64,000 nt of DNA from Bog-473 sp963743785 (GTDB taxonomy: Bacteria; Actinomycetota; Acidimicrobiia; Acidimicrobiales; RAAP-2), in assembly GCA_963743785.1 (NCBI GenBank), contig CAVURD010000016.1, forward strand, positions 1-64,000, in the 5' to 3' direction. Numbering within the stretch: the first letter of the stretch is position 1; the number at the start of each line of letters is the position of its first letter. The notes beneath the pieces were generated by a model, which was not told the DNA's origin, did no database searches, and worked only from the letters and a program-made list of their open reading frames with translations. The position numbers and the translations under genes are program-made. Below are positions 45,395 to 54,633 of this stretch, piece after piece.

Positions 45395-46774
45395 ATGGAC
45401 GTAGAGGAACACGGGCTTCCTTTCCCGATCGAGCGCCGTCGCCTGTCCGGTTGGGGACGCACGCCGTCGTCGTTGTGCGACGTGGCCACCCCGCGCAACG
45501 ACGACGAGGTCGTGCGACTCCTGGCTCGCGCCGAGAGTCGTGGCGTGATCCCTCGTGGCCTCGGGCGAAGCTACGGCGACGCGGGGCAGCGGGCGGGCGG
45601 CCTCGTCCTCGACATGACTCGCCTCGACTCGATCGGTCCGGTGGACCGGGACAGCGGACTCGTGAGCGTCGGCGCCGGGGTGAGCATCGACCAACTCCTG
45701 AGAGTTGTCCTGCCGCAAGGGGGATTCGTTCCGGTCACCCCCGGGACCCGCAATGTGACCATTGGCGGCGCCATCGCGGCGGACATCCACGGGAAGAACC
45801 ATCACCGCGACGGCAGCTTCTGCCGGCACGTCACCTCGATGACGCTGGTGACACCCACCGGAGTGCACGAGGTCACTCCGGACAACGACCCGGACCTCTT
45901 CTGGGCCACGGCGGGCGGGATGGGCCTCACCGGGATTGTCGTGCGCGCGACCATCCGGCTGCTCCCGGTTGAGAGCTCATGGGTGACGGTCGACACCCAC
46001 CGCTTCGCCCGCCTCGAGGACCTCATGCACGAGATGGAGGCGCACGACGACGACTACCACTACTCGGTGGCGTGGGTGGACTGCAACGCCGGCGGATCCC
46101 GGCTGGGCCGCTCGATCCTGACCCGCGGGGACCATGCCGGCCGGGAACAGGTGGCCCGCTCCTCGACTCGCCCCTGCTACCAGGAACTGGCCAGCCCCCG
46201 CGTGAAAATTCCCCGGCAGTTGCCGAAGGGTCTCTTGAACGTGGCCAGTGTGACGGCCTTCAACGAGTTGTGGTTCCGCAAGGCACCGAAGGTGCGACTG
46301 GGCGAGCTCCAGCACGTTGGTGCGTTCTTCCACCCTCTCGACGGGGTGAGCGACTGGAACCTGCTGTATGGACCCAACGGGTTTCTCCAGTATCAGTTCG
46401 CCGTCAGTGATCTGCACGGCGAGGTCGTGCGGGAAGCCATCGACCTGGTCTGCGCGGCCCGGGTACCGTCGTTTGTCTCCGTATTGAAGCGCTTCGGTCC
46501 CGGCGACGACGGTCCCTTGTCATTTCCCATCGCCGGTTGGACGCTGGCCCTTGATTTTCCGGCCGGACCGGCGGCCCTGCCGACTCTGGTCGACGCCCTC
46601 GATGAAGTCGTGCTCAACGCCGGGGGCCGCGTCTACCTGGCCAAGGACTCAAGGGCTCGCCCCGAGCACGTGCACAAGATGTACCCACGCATCCCTGAAC
46701 TTCAGTCGGTGCGTGATCGGATCGATCCCGACCGGGTCCTGCAATCAGACCTGTCGCGTCGACTCGACATCTGA
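45395..46774 (+). CDS. dprE1: Decaprenylphosphoryl-beta-D-ribose oxidase DprE1
   Basis: 459 residues. FAD-binding PCMH-type domain: LSGWGRT, RGLGRSYGDAGQ, TPGTRNVTIGGAIAADIHGK, and substrate-domain segments PSFVSVLKRFG and YLAKDSRARPEHVHKMYP. It oxidises the 2'-OH of the ribose, the first half of epimerisation to the arabinose donor for cell-wall arabinan. Start ATG 45395 after GGAGGG. dprE2 follows 14 bases downstream. Confidence 0.93.
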   Translation: MDVEEHGLPFPIERRRLSGWGRTPSSLCDVATPRNDDEVVRLLARAESRGVIPRGLGRSYGDAGQRAGGLVLDMTRLDSIGPVDRDSGLVSVGAGVSIDQLLRVVLPQGGFVPVTPGTRNVTIGGAIAADIHGKNHHRDGSFCRHVTSMTLVTPTGVHEVTPDNDPDLFWATAGGMGLTGIVVRATIRLLPVESSWVTVDTHRFARLEDLMHEMEAHDDDYHYSVAWVDCNAGGSRLGRSILTRGDHAGREQVARSSTRPCYQELASPRVKIPRQLPKGLLNVASVTAFNELWFRKAPKVRLGELQHVGAFFHPLDGVSDWNLLYGPNGFLQYQFAVSDLHGEVVREAIDLVCAARVPSFVSVLKRFGPGDDGPLSFPIAGWTLALDFPAGPAALPTLVDALDEVVLNAGGRVYLAKDSRARPEHVHKMYPRIPELQSVRDRIDPDRVLQSDLSRRLDI

Positions 46775-46788
46775 GAGGAAGGATTCCC

Positions 46789-47566
46789 TTGCAAGACGCC
46801 TTTGGACGTCCCCAATCAGCCGTGGTCTTTGGGGGAACCTCCGATATCGCCCGCGCCATCGTCGAGCGCCTCATCCCCCTGGGGTGCCGCACCGTCGTCC
46901 TGGCCGGGCGCGACGCGACCGTGCTCGCCAAGTCGGCCGAGGAGGCCCGGGCCACCGGAGCCACGCAGGTCGATGAGGTGATCTTTGACGCGCGCAATGT
47001 TCCCGACGTCTCGAGCGTCGTCGCCGATTGTTTCGCGGCGGCCGGTGGTGACGTCGACCTCGTCCTCATGGCCATCGGGGTCCTGGGGAACCAAGAGCGG
47101 GACGAGGTCGACGCCGCGGCCACGGCCGATGTCCTGACCGCGTCCACCGTCTGGCCGGCCGCTGCCCTGGCCGCGTCATTCGAGAAGCTGAAGAAGCAAG
47201 GACACGGGAAAGATCGTCGTGCTCTCCTCGGTGGCCGGCGTCCGCGTGCGCCGAGCCAACTACGTCTACGGTGCGGCCAAGGCCGGACTCGATGCCTACG
47301 CCATTGGCCTCTCCGAGGCCGCCCGGGGCACCGGGGTCGATGTCTATGTCGTTCGCCCGGGCTTTGTGAAGACCAAGATGACCGAGGGCCTTCCCGCCGC
47401 CCCATTCTCCACCGACCGGGCCGCCGTCGCCGATGCCGTCATCCGTGGCATGGAACAGGGACAGACCGTCATTTGGGCCCCGGCCCCCTTGCGCTATCTC
47501 TTCAACGGGTTCCGCCTGTTACCCGCAATTCGTCTGGCGTCGGCTTCCCGGTTAGCCCAGCGGTGA
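46789..47566 (+). CDS. dprE2: Decaprenylphosphoryl-2-keto-ribose reductase DprE2 (one frame break)
   Basis: Classical SDR of about 258 residues. FGGTSDIARAIVERL binds the cofactor, LMAIGVLGNQ, then after a one-base break in the GGGAAAG run near 47210 the segments VLSSVAGVRVRRANYVYGAAK (Ser, YxxxK) and VYVVRPGFVKTKM. It completes the epimerisation started by DprE1. Start is TTG 46789 with AGGAAGGA upstream. Confidence 0.9.
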
Positions 47567-47626
47567 GTCCCCTCGCGCCCGGGCCACGTACTGGACAGGG
47601 CCGAACATCCGGCCCATGATCAAGCC

Positions 47627-48163
47627 ATGGAATCACCGTCGCTGATGACCACAGTGACTCGGTTACCAGGGACACTGCTTCGACTTCCCGGCACCTCGCT
47701 CCGTGCCCTCAATGCGCTCATCACGCTGGCCGAGCGCCTGGATGACCTGATGATCCTGCTGGAGAGGATGGACACCGGACTGGCCCGCGCCGGCGGCGGC
47801 GTCGACCTGGCCGCGAGCGGCATCACGCAGGCCGTGTCCGGTCTGGAGCGAGCGGTCGGCATGTTGGATGGATCCCTGCCCAGTCTTTCCCAATCGGCGT
47901 CGTCGTTGCGCGTACTCACCGAGCGGCTCAGTGCGGTGGCGGTGGAGTTGGTGACCGAGCTGCCCCGGGCCACGGCCACGTTGCAGGACATCTCACCTGA
48001 GCTGGCCAAAGTGGTCGGGACGCTCGATGACCGATTCGGCCACCTCGACAGCGTCGTGACCGATCTGGCCAAGCTGGTGGAAGCGGTGATCGGAACAATC
48101 CCCGGGATGCGCCGCGTCCTGCGCACGAGCTGCGGTCTGAGGAGGTCCGTTGAGTACCGATGA
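47627..48163 (+). CDS. Helical hypothetical protein
   Basis: 178 residues, almost entirely predicted amphipathic helix with heptad-like Leu/Val spacing (for example LITLAERLDDLMILLERMD and SLRVLTERLSAVAVELVTEL); the layout resembles proteins that associate with the membrane or envelope. The start overlaps no neighbour; its end overlaps the next gene by 14 bases, so the two are coupled. Function unknown. Confidence 0.82.
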   Translation: MESPSLMTTVTRLPGTLLRLPGTSLRALNALITLAERLDDLMILLERMDTGLARAGGGVDLAASGITQAVSGLERAVGMLDGSLPSLSQSASSLRVLTERLSAVAVELVTELPRATATLQDISPELAKVVGTLDDRFGHLDSVVTDLAKLVEAVIGTIPGMRRVLRTSCGLRRSVEYR

Positions 48164-48902
48164 GCGGGACGGCGCGCTGGCCGTCGTGAAATCGACGTCG
48201 GTACCGATCCACGACATCGGGACGGCGATCTACCTCAGTCCCGACGTCTTCGGCTGGGCCGCTGAGTGGGGCTGGTCGAACCCGTTCTCCTTCTACTTCG
48301 CCGGACGAGGGGGCATGCTGGGCGACGTCGGCCCCGACGTTGTCTGCTCGGCCATGGGGTGGTTCGAGCCCGGCGCCGTCAAGTCGATGTACGAAGAGGG
48401 CGTTGCCGTGGCCGGTGCGACCGCCGTGGCGCAGCGAATGGCCGAAGCCACCGACCTGTGGGGACAGAAGTATCTGGCCGACGTGGCCGGACTCGACGAC
48501 ATCGTCGCCCTGACCGAAGCCGCCGTGGCCGGGCTCGAGGGTTCCGCGCTTCCGCTCTTCGTGGGCTGGCGCGCCGCGGCCAAGGCGAAGGGGTCGGCCG
48601 GGCGAGCGGCGCAGCTCATGCAGATCCTGCGGGAGTGGCGGGGCGGGGTGCACCTGGTCGCCACCACGGCCGCCGGCCTCTCGCCCGTCGAGGCCATCTT
48701 GACCAACGAGGGTGAGGGACAAGCCAAATTCTTCGGGTGGTCCGAGCCCTTCCCGAACTATGAGGCCAACAGCCCAGAGCACCAGCAGGCCGAGGATCTG
48801 ACCGATCACCTGTGCGCGTCCTCGTTGGGTCAGGCCCTCCGTCCCGAGCAGTACGCGGCCTTCGAAGCCGGCGTCACCGCCCTCCGGGCCGCCGTGCCCT
48901 GA
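48150..48902 (+). CDS. SCO6745-family protein
   Basis: 250 residues starting at TTG 48150 with GAGGAGG upstream. Diagnostic segments are the WGWSNPFSFYFAGRGGMLG region, DVVCSAMGWFEPG and LPLFVGWRAA. A widespread actinobacterial family, helical, with no established activity. Cotranscribed with the preceding helical protein. Confidence 0.87.
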   Translation: MSTDERDGALAVVKSTSVPIHDIGTAIYLSPDVFGWAAEWGWSNPFSFYFAGRGGMLGDVGPDVVCSAMGWFEPGAVKSMYEEGVAVAGATAVAQRMAEATDLWGQKYLADVAGLDDIVALTEAAVAGLEGSALPLFVGWRAAAKAKGSAGRAAQLMQILREWRGGVHLVATTAAGLSPVEAILTNEGEGQAKFFGWSEPFPNYEANSPEHQQAEDLTDHLCASSLGQALRPEQYAAFEAGVTALRAAVP

Positions 48903-49018
48903 GGGCCGGACCAGGGCCAACGGCGCCGGAAGCCGCTCGGTCATGGTCGGCTACAGTGAAGGGCTGCTCAAAGGGGAGACAACGTCGAACCAGCGGGCGA
49001 CACGGCTCACGCCGTTAC

Positions 49019-49093
49019 GGACCTGTGGTGCAGTCTGGAGTGCACGCCGCCCTGTCAAGGCGGAGGTCGCGGGTTCAAATCCCGTCAGGTCCG
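49019..49093 (+). tRNA. tRNA-Asp (anticodon GTC)
   Basis: GGACCTG pairs with CAGGTCC; anticodon loop CCTGTCAAG; T-loop GGTTCAAATCC. No encoded CCA. Confidence 0.95.
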
Positions 49094-49137
49094 CTGCCAG
49101 ATCCGAGCGTCACTAGGACAATCGAATTTGGTGGCCC

Positions 49138-49213
49138 GGTCGGGTAGCTCAGTTGGTAGAGCGCGCGCCTGAAAAGCGTGAGGTCCGCGGATCGATCCCG
49201 CGCCCGACCACCA
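49138..49213 (+). tRNA. tRNA-Phe (anticodon GAA), with encoded CCA
   Basis: GGTCGGG pairs with CCCGACC; D-loop AGCTCAGTTGGTAGAGC; anticodon loop CTGAAAA; T-loop GATCGATCC; followed by A and CCA. It lies 44 bases after tRNA-Asp. Confidence 0.95.
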
Positions 49214-49321
49214 AACACTCCATGGCCCGGACCCTTGATCCGTTCGACGACAGGGCGCGCTGAGCCAAGCTGTCCCCCGCAAGGGCGACGATCCGATCCG
49301 AACGGCTCGGCCGTCCACCAC

Positions 49322-50611
49322 TTAAGGACTGTGAGCGCTACGACTGCCCAGGCTGCTCCGGGCGCGCATCGAGGGTGTACTCGCATGCTCAGGCAGGTGT
49401 CCGAGGAGGGTGCGGGCAAATGATCCATAGCGGGCTGCCAACGGCGACGCCGAGAGCCCATGAGCGAGGACGCTCAAGGTGATCGTCACCGTGACCACAG
49501 AAAGGACATGGGCAGCTTCGGTCCGAGCGAGGCTGTCGTATGCGATCAGTCCGAACACCACCGACGCCAGTCCCCGTGGCCCAAACCATCCGACAAATCC
49601 CACGGTGAATCGGTCGAGCCCAGAGCCCAGCAGCGACAGGGCCACTGGCACCATCCGCACGACGGTCAAGGCGAGGAGCGCGAACAGATAGTCCGGCCAG
49701 GTCGCATGCGTGAAGCCGGGGACCACCATCGCCGCACCGAAGATGAGCCAAACCACGAGAGAGAGCAAACCGCCGGCCTCCTCGGTAAAAGCCACCGTGG
49801 ATTCGAGATCGGGACGCACCACGCTGCCGAAAGCCATCCCCCCGATGAACGCGGCGATGAAGCCGTTCCCGTGGGCCTCAATCGCCGAGCTGTAGGCGAA
49901 GAAGGCCAGGCCCAGCGCGGCCAGCGGACGGAATCCCGGTGCGCTCCATCTCCCAGCTGCGGCGCGGGTCAGCACCCACCCACCAACCAGTCCGACACCA
50001 CCGCCGATCCCAGCGCCGATCAGGAGGTCAGCGGCAGCGGTGAGCACAGACATCGAATGGGTGACTTCGCTGGCGACCGCACCGGCCAGGAAGAGGTTGA
50101 CGAACGGGGTGGCGATCCCGTCGTTGAGCCCACTCTCGACGTTCAGGAGACGCCGGATTCGGTTCGGTATTCGCGTATCGCCGATGATCGAAGCACCCAG
50201 CGCGGCATCTGTTGGCGCGACGATGGCGCCGATGGTCGCGGCCACCCACCAGGACACACCTGGAATGATGGCAAATGCCGTCGCCGTGCCGACGCCGATG
50301 GTGAGCGGCAAGCCGAAGGCCAGAAGTCTGACGGGCAGGCCGATGTCGCGCCGGAGTTCGTTGAGGTTGACCCGTGACGCATCGGTGAACAGCACCAGCG
50401 CGAGAGTGACCTCGGCGAGCGAACGGACCGTCGATGAGTGTGGGTTGAAGTGGATGATGGCCAGCGGGCCGTGGGTTGCAACCAACCCCATCACCAAAAG
50501 GGCGATCGGTGCACTGATGTAGAGCCGTTCGAGTCGGGCCGAAAAGACCGACCAGAGCACGATGCAGCCTGCGGCGATCGCGAGTGCGGCGGTGTCCAGA
50601 CTGTGGGTCAT
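49322..50611 (-). CDS. CPA1-family Na+(K+)/H+ antiporter
   Basis: About 429 residues, 12 helices. IVAPTDAALGASI and VESGLNDGIATPFVN contain the ion-binding Asp pair (ND motif) of NhaP-type exchangers; a late VGWFGPRGLASVVFG is typical. Start taken at ATG 50611 (MTHSLDTAALAI); an upstream GTG at 50647 is open. Function is sodium or potassium and pH homeostasis. Confidence 0.92.
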   Translation of the reverse strand: MTHSLDTAALAIAAGCIVLWSVFSARLERLYISAPIALLVMGLVATHGPLAIIHFNPHSSTVRSLAEVTLALVLFTDASRVNLNELRRDIGLPVRLLAFGLPLTIGVGTATAFAIIPGVSWWVAATIGAIVAPTDAALGASIIGDTRIPNRIRRLLNVESGLNDGIATPFVNLFLAGAVASEVTHSMSVLTAAADLLIGAGIGGGVGLVGGWVLTRAAAGRWSAPGFRPLAALGLAFFAYSSAIEAHGNGFIAAFIGGMAFGSVVRPDLESTVAFTEEAGGLLSLVVWLIFGAAMVVPGFTHATWPDYLFALLALTVVRMVPVALSLLGSGLDRFTVGFVGWFGPRGLASVVFGLIAYDSLARTEAAHVLSVVTVTITLSVLAHGLSASPLAARYGSFARTLLGHLPEHASTPSMRARSSLGSRSAHSP

Positions 50612-50768
50612 GGCAAATGCGGCTCTACTAGTCCGTGGCCATCCCATGGTCGTTTCACATGGATCCGATCACCGCTCCGAGATTGCACGACCGCTGCGAA
50701 ATCGGTTCACTCTGGCGGCAGCCCCGGGGCTGATCGGCACCGATCGGAGGGAAGTGATGGAATCCCGC

Positions 50769-52289
50769 TCAGAGACATCGATTGGCCGACCGATCTCGTT
50801 TCCATCGCTGCCGCTCCTCACGAACCACGAGAACCGGACACGTTGCATTCGACACGCAGGATCCACTCACCGATCCGGTCGTCACGCGCTCTCGAGGCTC
50901 GCTTGGAGCGGGATTCTGCTTTGGAAGAAAGACCGTCGCGCCCAAACCGACGAGGCCAATGATCGCCACCGCAATCATTGCGAGGGCGTAGGACTTCGTC
51001 GGGGTGGTGAGACCTGAGACCAGTATGGTGCCGGCGATCGCCGTGCCAAGGCACGATCCGAGATTGGACACACTCCGCGAGAGTCCGGAGATCTCTCCTT
51101 GCAGTGTCTCCGGAAACGCGGATTGCACCATGTTGACGGACGGGGTCAGCATCACACCAAGGCCCAACCCGATCAGTAACAATCCAGGGGCAAAGGACCA
51201 GGCACTGGGGGAATGTTTCACGATCGCAAGGAGGAACGCGACACCTGCGATAGTCGTCACGAACCCAGTGAAAATGAGCGCTCGCTGTCGGAACCGCTTG
51301 GCGAGACGGCCGGCGACGAGCGACGAGGCAAGGATGCCAAGGGTAGCTGCGGTGAAGATCACTCCCGTTTGAATCGCGTTGTACCCCCTGATGACCTGGA
51401 GATAGGCGGACACAACGAACGAAGTTCCCATGAGCATCAACCACTGAACGTTTTGGGTCACGAGGCCGAGGTTCGATATGCGGTTGTGGAAGAGCTTGGT
51501 CGACAACAATGGTTGCAATCCTCGACGCTCCCGCGAGCGGACCCAAACAAAGAACCCACCGATGACGGACGAGCCCACTGCGAGAAGGACTACCGCGATC
51601 GCGACGTTCTTGTCGGCCGCCAGGATTCCCATGACAAGCACCACCAGGCCTGTGGCAGAGAGGATCGCACCCACGATGTCGAAGGGGCGCGTGGGATCCG
51701 GCGGCAACGGATCTCGAATGCGGCGGCTGAGAACCACAATGATTCCAACGACGACGGCTTGAAAGAGAAAGGCCACTCGCCAGCTGATCGCGGTGGTGAT
51801 GAGACCTCCGATCAGTGGTCCGGTGGCTGCGCCCACTCCACCCATCCCACTGATCACACCGAAGGCCTGAGCCCGCGACTTGAGATCGTGGAACAGCATG
51901 GTCGTAAGGATGTAGACGGGCGGTATCAACAACGCCGTCCCCACACCTTCGAGAATCGAGTTCCCCAGGATCAGGACACCAAGGTTGGGAGAGACTGCGC
52001 TGAGCAGCGCACCGACGGCATAGATCGAGAGCCCCAGCGTGAAGCACCGCTTCCGGCCCCAACGATCGGTCAGCTTGCCCCCGGGAATCATGAGAGCCGC
52101 CATGACAAGAAGGAACAGCGTGATCGCCACCTGCACTCCCTCGACCGTGGTGTTCAGGTCGTGGCTGATGTCGTTGATCATGACGTTCATGTTCGACCCG
52201 GCGAAGCTGCAGATGAACTGCGCCAGTGCCAATGGAATGAGCATCCGCCGCAATGACGGTGCCTCGGTTCTCGTTTGCGACGGTGGCAT
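50769..52289 (-). CDS. DHA2-type MFS transporter with a USP-like C-terminal tail
   Basis: 506 residues, 12-14 helices. Motif A GGKLTDRWGRKR between helices 2 and 3, motif C-like GVGAATGPLIGG. After the last helix the final ~40 residues contain GSVSGSCVSNATCPVLVVRE, which is the usual end of UspA-family universal stress proteins, not of MFS carriers. Substrate not known (drug or osmolyte efflux likely). Starts 13 bases after the SulP gene, so cotranscribed. Confidence 0.9.
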   Translation of the reverse strand: MPPSQTRTEAPSLRRMLIPLALAQFICSFAGSNMNVMINDISHDLNTTVEGVQVAITLFLLVMAALMIPGGKLTDRWGRKRCFTLGLSIYAVGALLSAVSPNLGVLILGNSILEGVGTALLIPPVYILTTMLFHDLKSRAQAFGVISGMGGVGAATGPLIGGLITTAISWRVAFLFQAVVVGIIVVLSRRIRDPLPPDPTRPFDIVGAILSATGLVVLVMGILAADKNVAIAVVLLAVGSSVIGGFFVWVRSRERRGLQPLLSTKLFHNRISNLGLVTQNVQWLMLMGTSFVVSAYLQVIRGYNAIQTGVIFTAATLGILASSLVAGRLAKRFRQRALIFTGFVTTIAGVAFLLAIVKHSPSAWSFAPGLLLIGLGLGVMLTPSVNMVQSAFPETLQGEISGLSRSVSNLGSCLGTAIAGTILVSGLTTPTKSYALAMIAVAIIGLVGLGATVFLPKQNPAPSEPRERVTTGSVSGSCVSNATCPVLVVREERQRWKRDRSANRCL

Positions 52290-52301
52290 AGCTTCGCTTC
52301 T

Positions 52302-54053
52302 TTACCCTACGGCGTCTTCGTCGTCGACGATTGGGGACTCGGTGTCGCTCTTGGCCTGCCCGACCTCCGCCTCCACGGCTCGGTAGACATTTCCGTGGAT
52401 CCTGTCGTCACCGATGCGATCGATGACCCCGTCGCGTCGGAGCAGCTCGAATACGGTTGGCTTTACGCGAGCAAGGTGCAGCGTCACACCCGCGTGCTTT
52501 GTGAGTTCGAAAATCTCACGCATCTTGGCCGATCCCTGCGAGTCGATGAAGTCGATTCCCTCACAGTCGAGCACGATCCCGGTGATGTCAGGGGTTGACA
52601 TCGCGACTTCCCGGACTCGGTCCTCAAGTGCGTCGGAAGTAGCAAAGAACAAACCGCCATCCAGCCGCAGGACAACGACCCCTCGGAATTGTTCGTCGGC
52701 TGGATACTCGTCAAGTTCCCGGAAGACCTGTGTACCCGACTGTCGTCCGAGCAACGGCATCGGAGGACGGGTCGCAACCGAGATGAGCCAAAGAAGTGAG
52801 AGGCCGATCCCGATCAGCACCCCAGCAAGGACACCAAAGAGGAGTGTTCCCATGATGGCCGCGATTGCGATCCAGAAATCGAAGCGCTGCACCTTGGCGA
52901 GGCGACGCATCTCCGGCACGTCCATCATTCCCATCACCACCGCTTCGATGATCAGTGCGGCCAGCACGGGCTTGGGCAACGAAGAAAAGAGTGGGGCGAG
53001 CACAAGAAGGGTGAGGAGTACCATGACCCCGGAGGTAAGCGAGGCGAGGCCTGAGCGAGCACCCGTGTGGTCATTCAAGGAGCTCGCCGACAAGCTCGTT
53101 GAGACTGGCATCCCCTGGAACAACCCGGCACCTACGTTCGCCATCCCCTGAGCGACCGATTCTTGGTTGATGTCGATGTGATAGTGGTGCTTGGCGGCAA
53201 AGGACCTCGAATCGCCGGCGGTCTGCGAAAACCCGATAAGCACCAGCGCCACCGCCGCTAGCGAGATCGTGCTCGCATGGTTTGTGATCAGTTGCCAACT
53301 TGGGAGCGCAGGAGTCGGCAGGCCCCTCGGCACGTGGCCCACTAAGGCGACCCCGTGGGCACCGAGGTCAAATATCTTTGAGGCCAAAAGACCCCCGACA
53401 ACCAGCACGAGCGCACCAGGGATGCGAGGTGCGACCATGCGCAATCCGAAGACCACCAAAAGTGACACTGCCCCGACGAGCAAGGTTGTCAAACTGACGT
53501 CAGCGAGCGAACCGAACCACGATCGCAGTTCTTGGATCGGGTTGGAGCCTGAGGTGTCCGTCCCAGTGAGCTTTGGGAGCTCCCCGATGACCACGTCGAT
53601 AGCCGCACCAAAGAGGAAACCGGTCACGACGGCGCGTGACAGGAACTGCGCGATCCATCCCATTTTCAAAACGGCAATTAACAGAAAGAGCACTCCGGAT
53701 GCAAGGGCGATAGTGGCCACGAAGGTTGCCGCGTCCGTGGTCCCCGTGAGCTTCGCCGCCACAACAGCACTCGCGGCCACGGCGGCCAATCCAGAGCTCG
53801 GCCCTGTCGAGATCTGACGACTCGTTCCGAACACCGCGTAGAGGATCGCCCCGGCAGCCGCGGCGTAGAGGCCATTCTGCAACGGGATGCCAGCGATTCC
53901 GGCGTAGCCGAGATTCTTCGGAACGATCAGGGCAGCGACGGCGATCCCTGCGATGAGGTCGCCCCTGAGCCAGCGACGATCATACGATCGGAGCCATCCG
54001 ACCATCGGAACGAGGTGCCAGCGGTTCTGACTCGGCGTACCAACTCCAGCCAT
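52302..54053 (-). CDS. SulP/SLC26 anion transporter with STAS domain
   Basis: 583 residues. The first helices carry DLIAGIAVAALIVPKNLGYA, the core GMANVGAGLFQGMPVSTSLS, and a C-terminal STAS domain with GIVLDCEGIDFIDSQGSAKM. Transports sulfate, bicarbonate or a related anion. Start ATG 54053 with AAGGA five bases upstream. First gene of a two-gene operon with the MFS carrier. Confidence 0.93.
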   Translation of the reverse strand: MAGVGTPSQNRWHLVPMVGWLRSYDRRWLRGDLIAGIAVAALIVPKNLGYAGIAGIPLQNGLYAAAAGAILYAVFGTSRQISTGPSSGLAAVAASAVVAAKLTGTTDAATFVATIALASGVLFLLIAVLKMGWIAQFLSRAVVTGFLFGAAIDVVIGELPKLTGTDTSGSNPIQELRSWFGSLADVSLTTLLVGAVSLLVVFGLRMVAPRIPGALVLVVGGLLASKIFDLGAHGVALVGHVPRGLPTPALPSWQLITNHASTISLAAVALVLIGFSQTAGDSRSFAAKHHYHIDINQESVAQGMANVGAGLFQGMPVSTSLSASSLNDHTGARSGLASLTSGVMVLLTLLVLAPLFSSLPKPVLAALIIEAVVMGMMDVPEMRRLAKVQRFDFWIAIAAIMGTLLFGVLAGVLIGIGLSLLWLISVATRPPMPLLGRQSGTQVFRELDEYPADEQFRGVVVLRLDGGLFFATSDALEDRVREVAMSTPDITGIVLDCEGIDFIDSQGSAKMREIFELTKHAGVTLHLARVKPTVFELLRRDGVIDRIGDDRIHGNVYRAVEAEVGQAKSDTESPIVDDEDAVG

Positions 54054-54633
54054 CAGTCCTTCACGTCACCGATCGAGGTTGAGTCGTCGATCCCAGGAGC
54101 TCAGAGATCCGGATCGGCTCGATTCTGACGTGATCGAGCACGAACTGATTCCTTGATTGATTGGTGTCAGACCATTCGTACCGACGGACCCAGCAGCGCC
54201 CGCCCAGTCCGTTCGAATCAGACCCGTCGAAACGCAGGATCAGATGTGAAACCTCTGCGGCCGCACGCCGGGCAGTCCCGAATCGCCCGCAGGTGATCCA
54301 TCGGTGCCTCCCTTTTCGACTCGGGCCGCCTCCCAGACGTTCGCGGTTCATGGCCGGGCCGATTCGAACTCTTGGTGCTCTTGTGGACCAAGGCACTCCG
54401 ATCAACCGGGTCATCGCACTCTCAAAGAGCGGCAACCCTGCACGTCACGGTCGTCCGCTACCGGGTCGACACCTTCAAGAGTCGTCAGAGAACGACACCG
54501 CATTCGCCTCAAAACGACTTTCCGGTTCACCGCCATAGAGTAGGCGACGGGCCAGGACCAGGCGAGTAGCGAAACGGCGTCACGGCTCTCGCGCCAACGC
54601 CGGATGGGCGAGGATGATTGGGAGGGAGTAGGG
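54054..54633. other. 580-base gap without a supported gene
   Basis: Divergent control region between the SulP operon and the P-type ATPase. Several short open frames on both strands lack ribosome-binding sites and family resemblance. A GGGAGGGAG lies at the right end as the ATPase ribosome-binding site. No riboswitch is recognised. Confidence 0.5.

Noticed and set aside
54061..54538. Short frames on both strands upstream of the P-type ATPase
   Set aside because: Mutually overlapping, Arg/Ser/Pro-rich and without start signals; no evidence of a gene.
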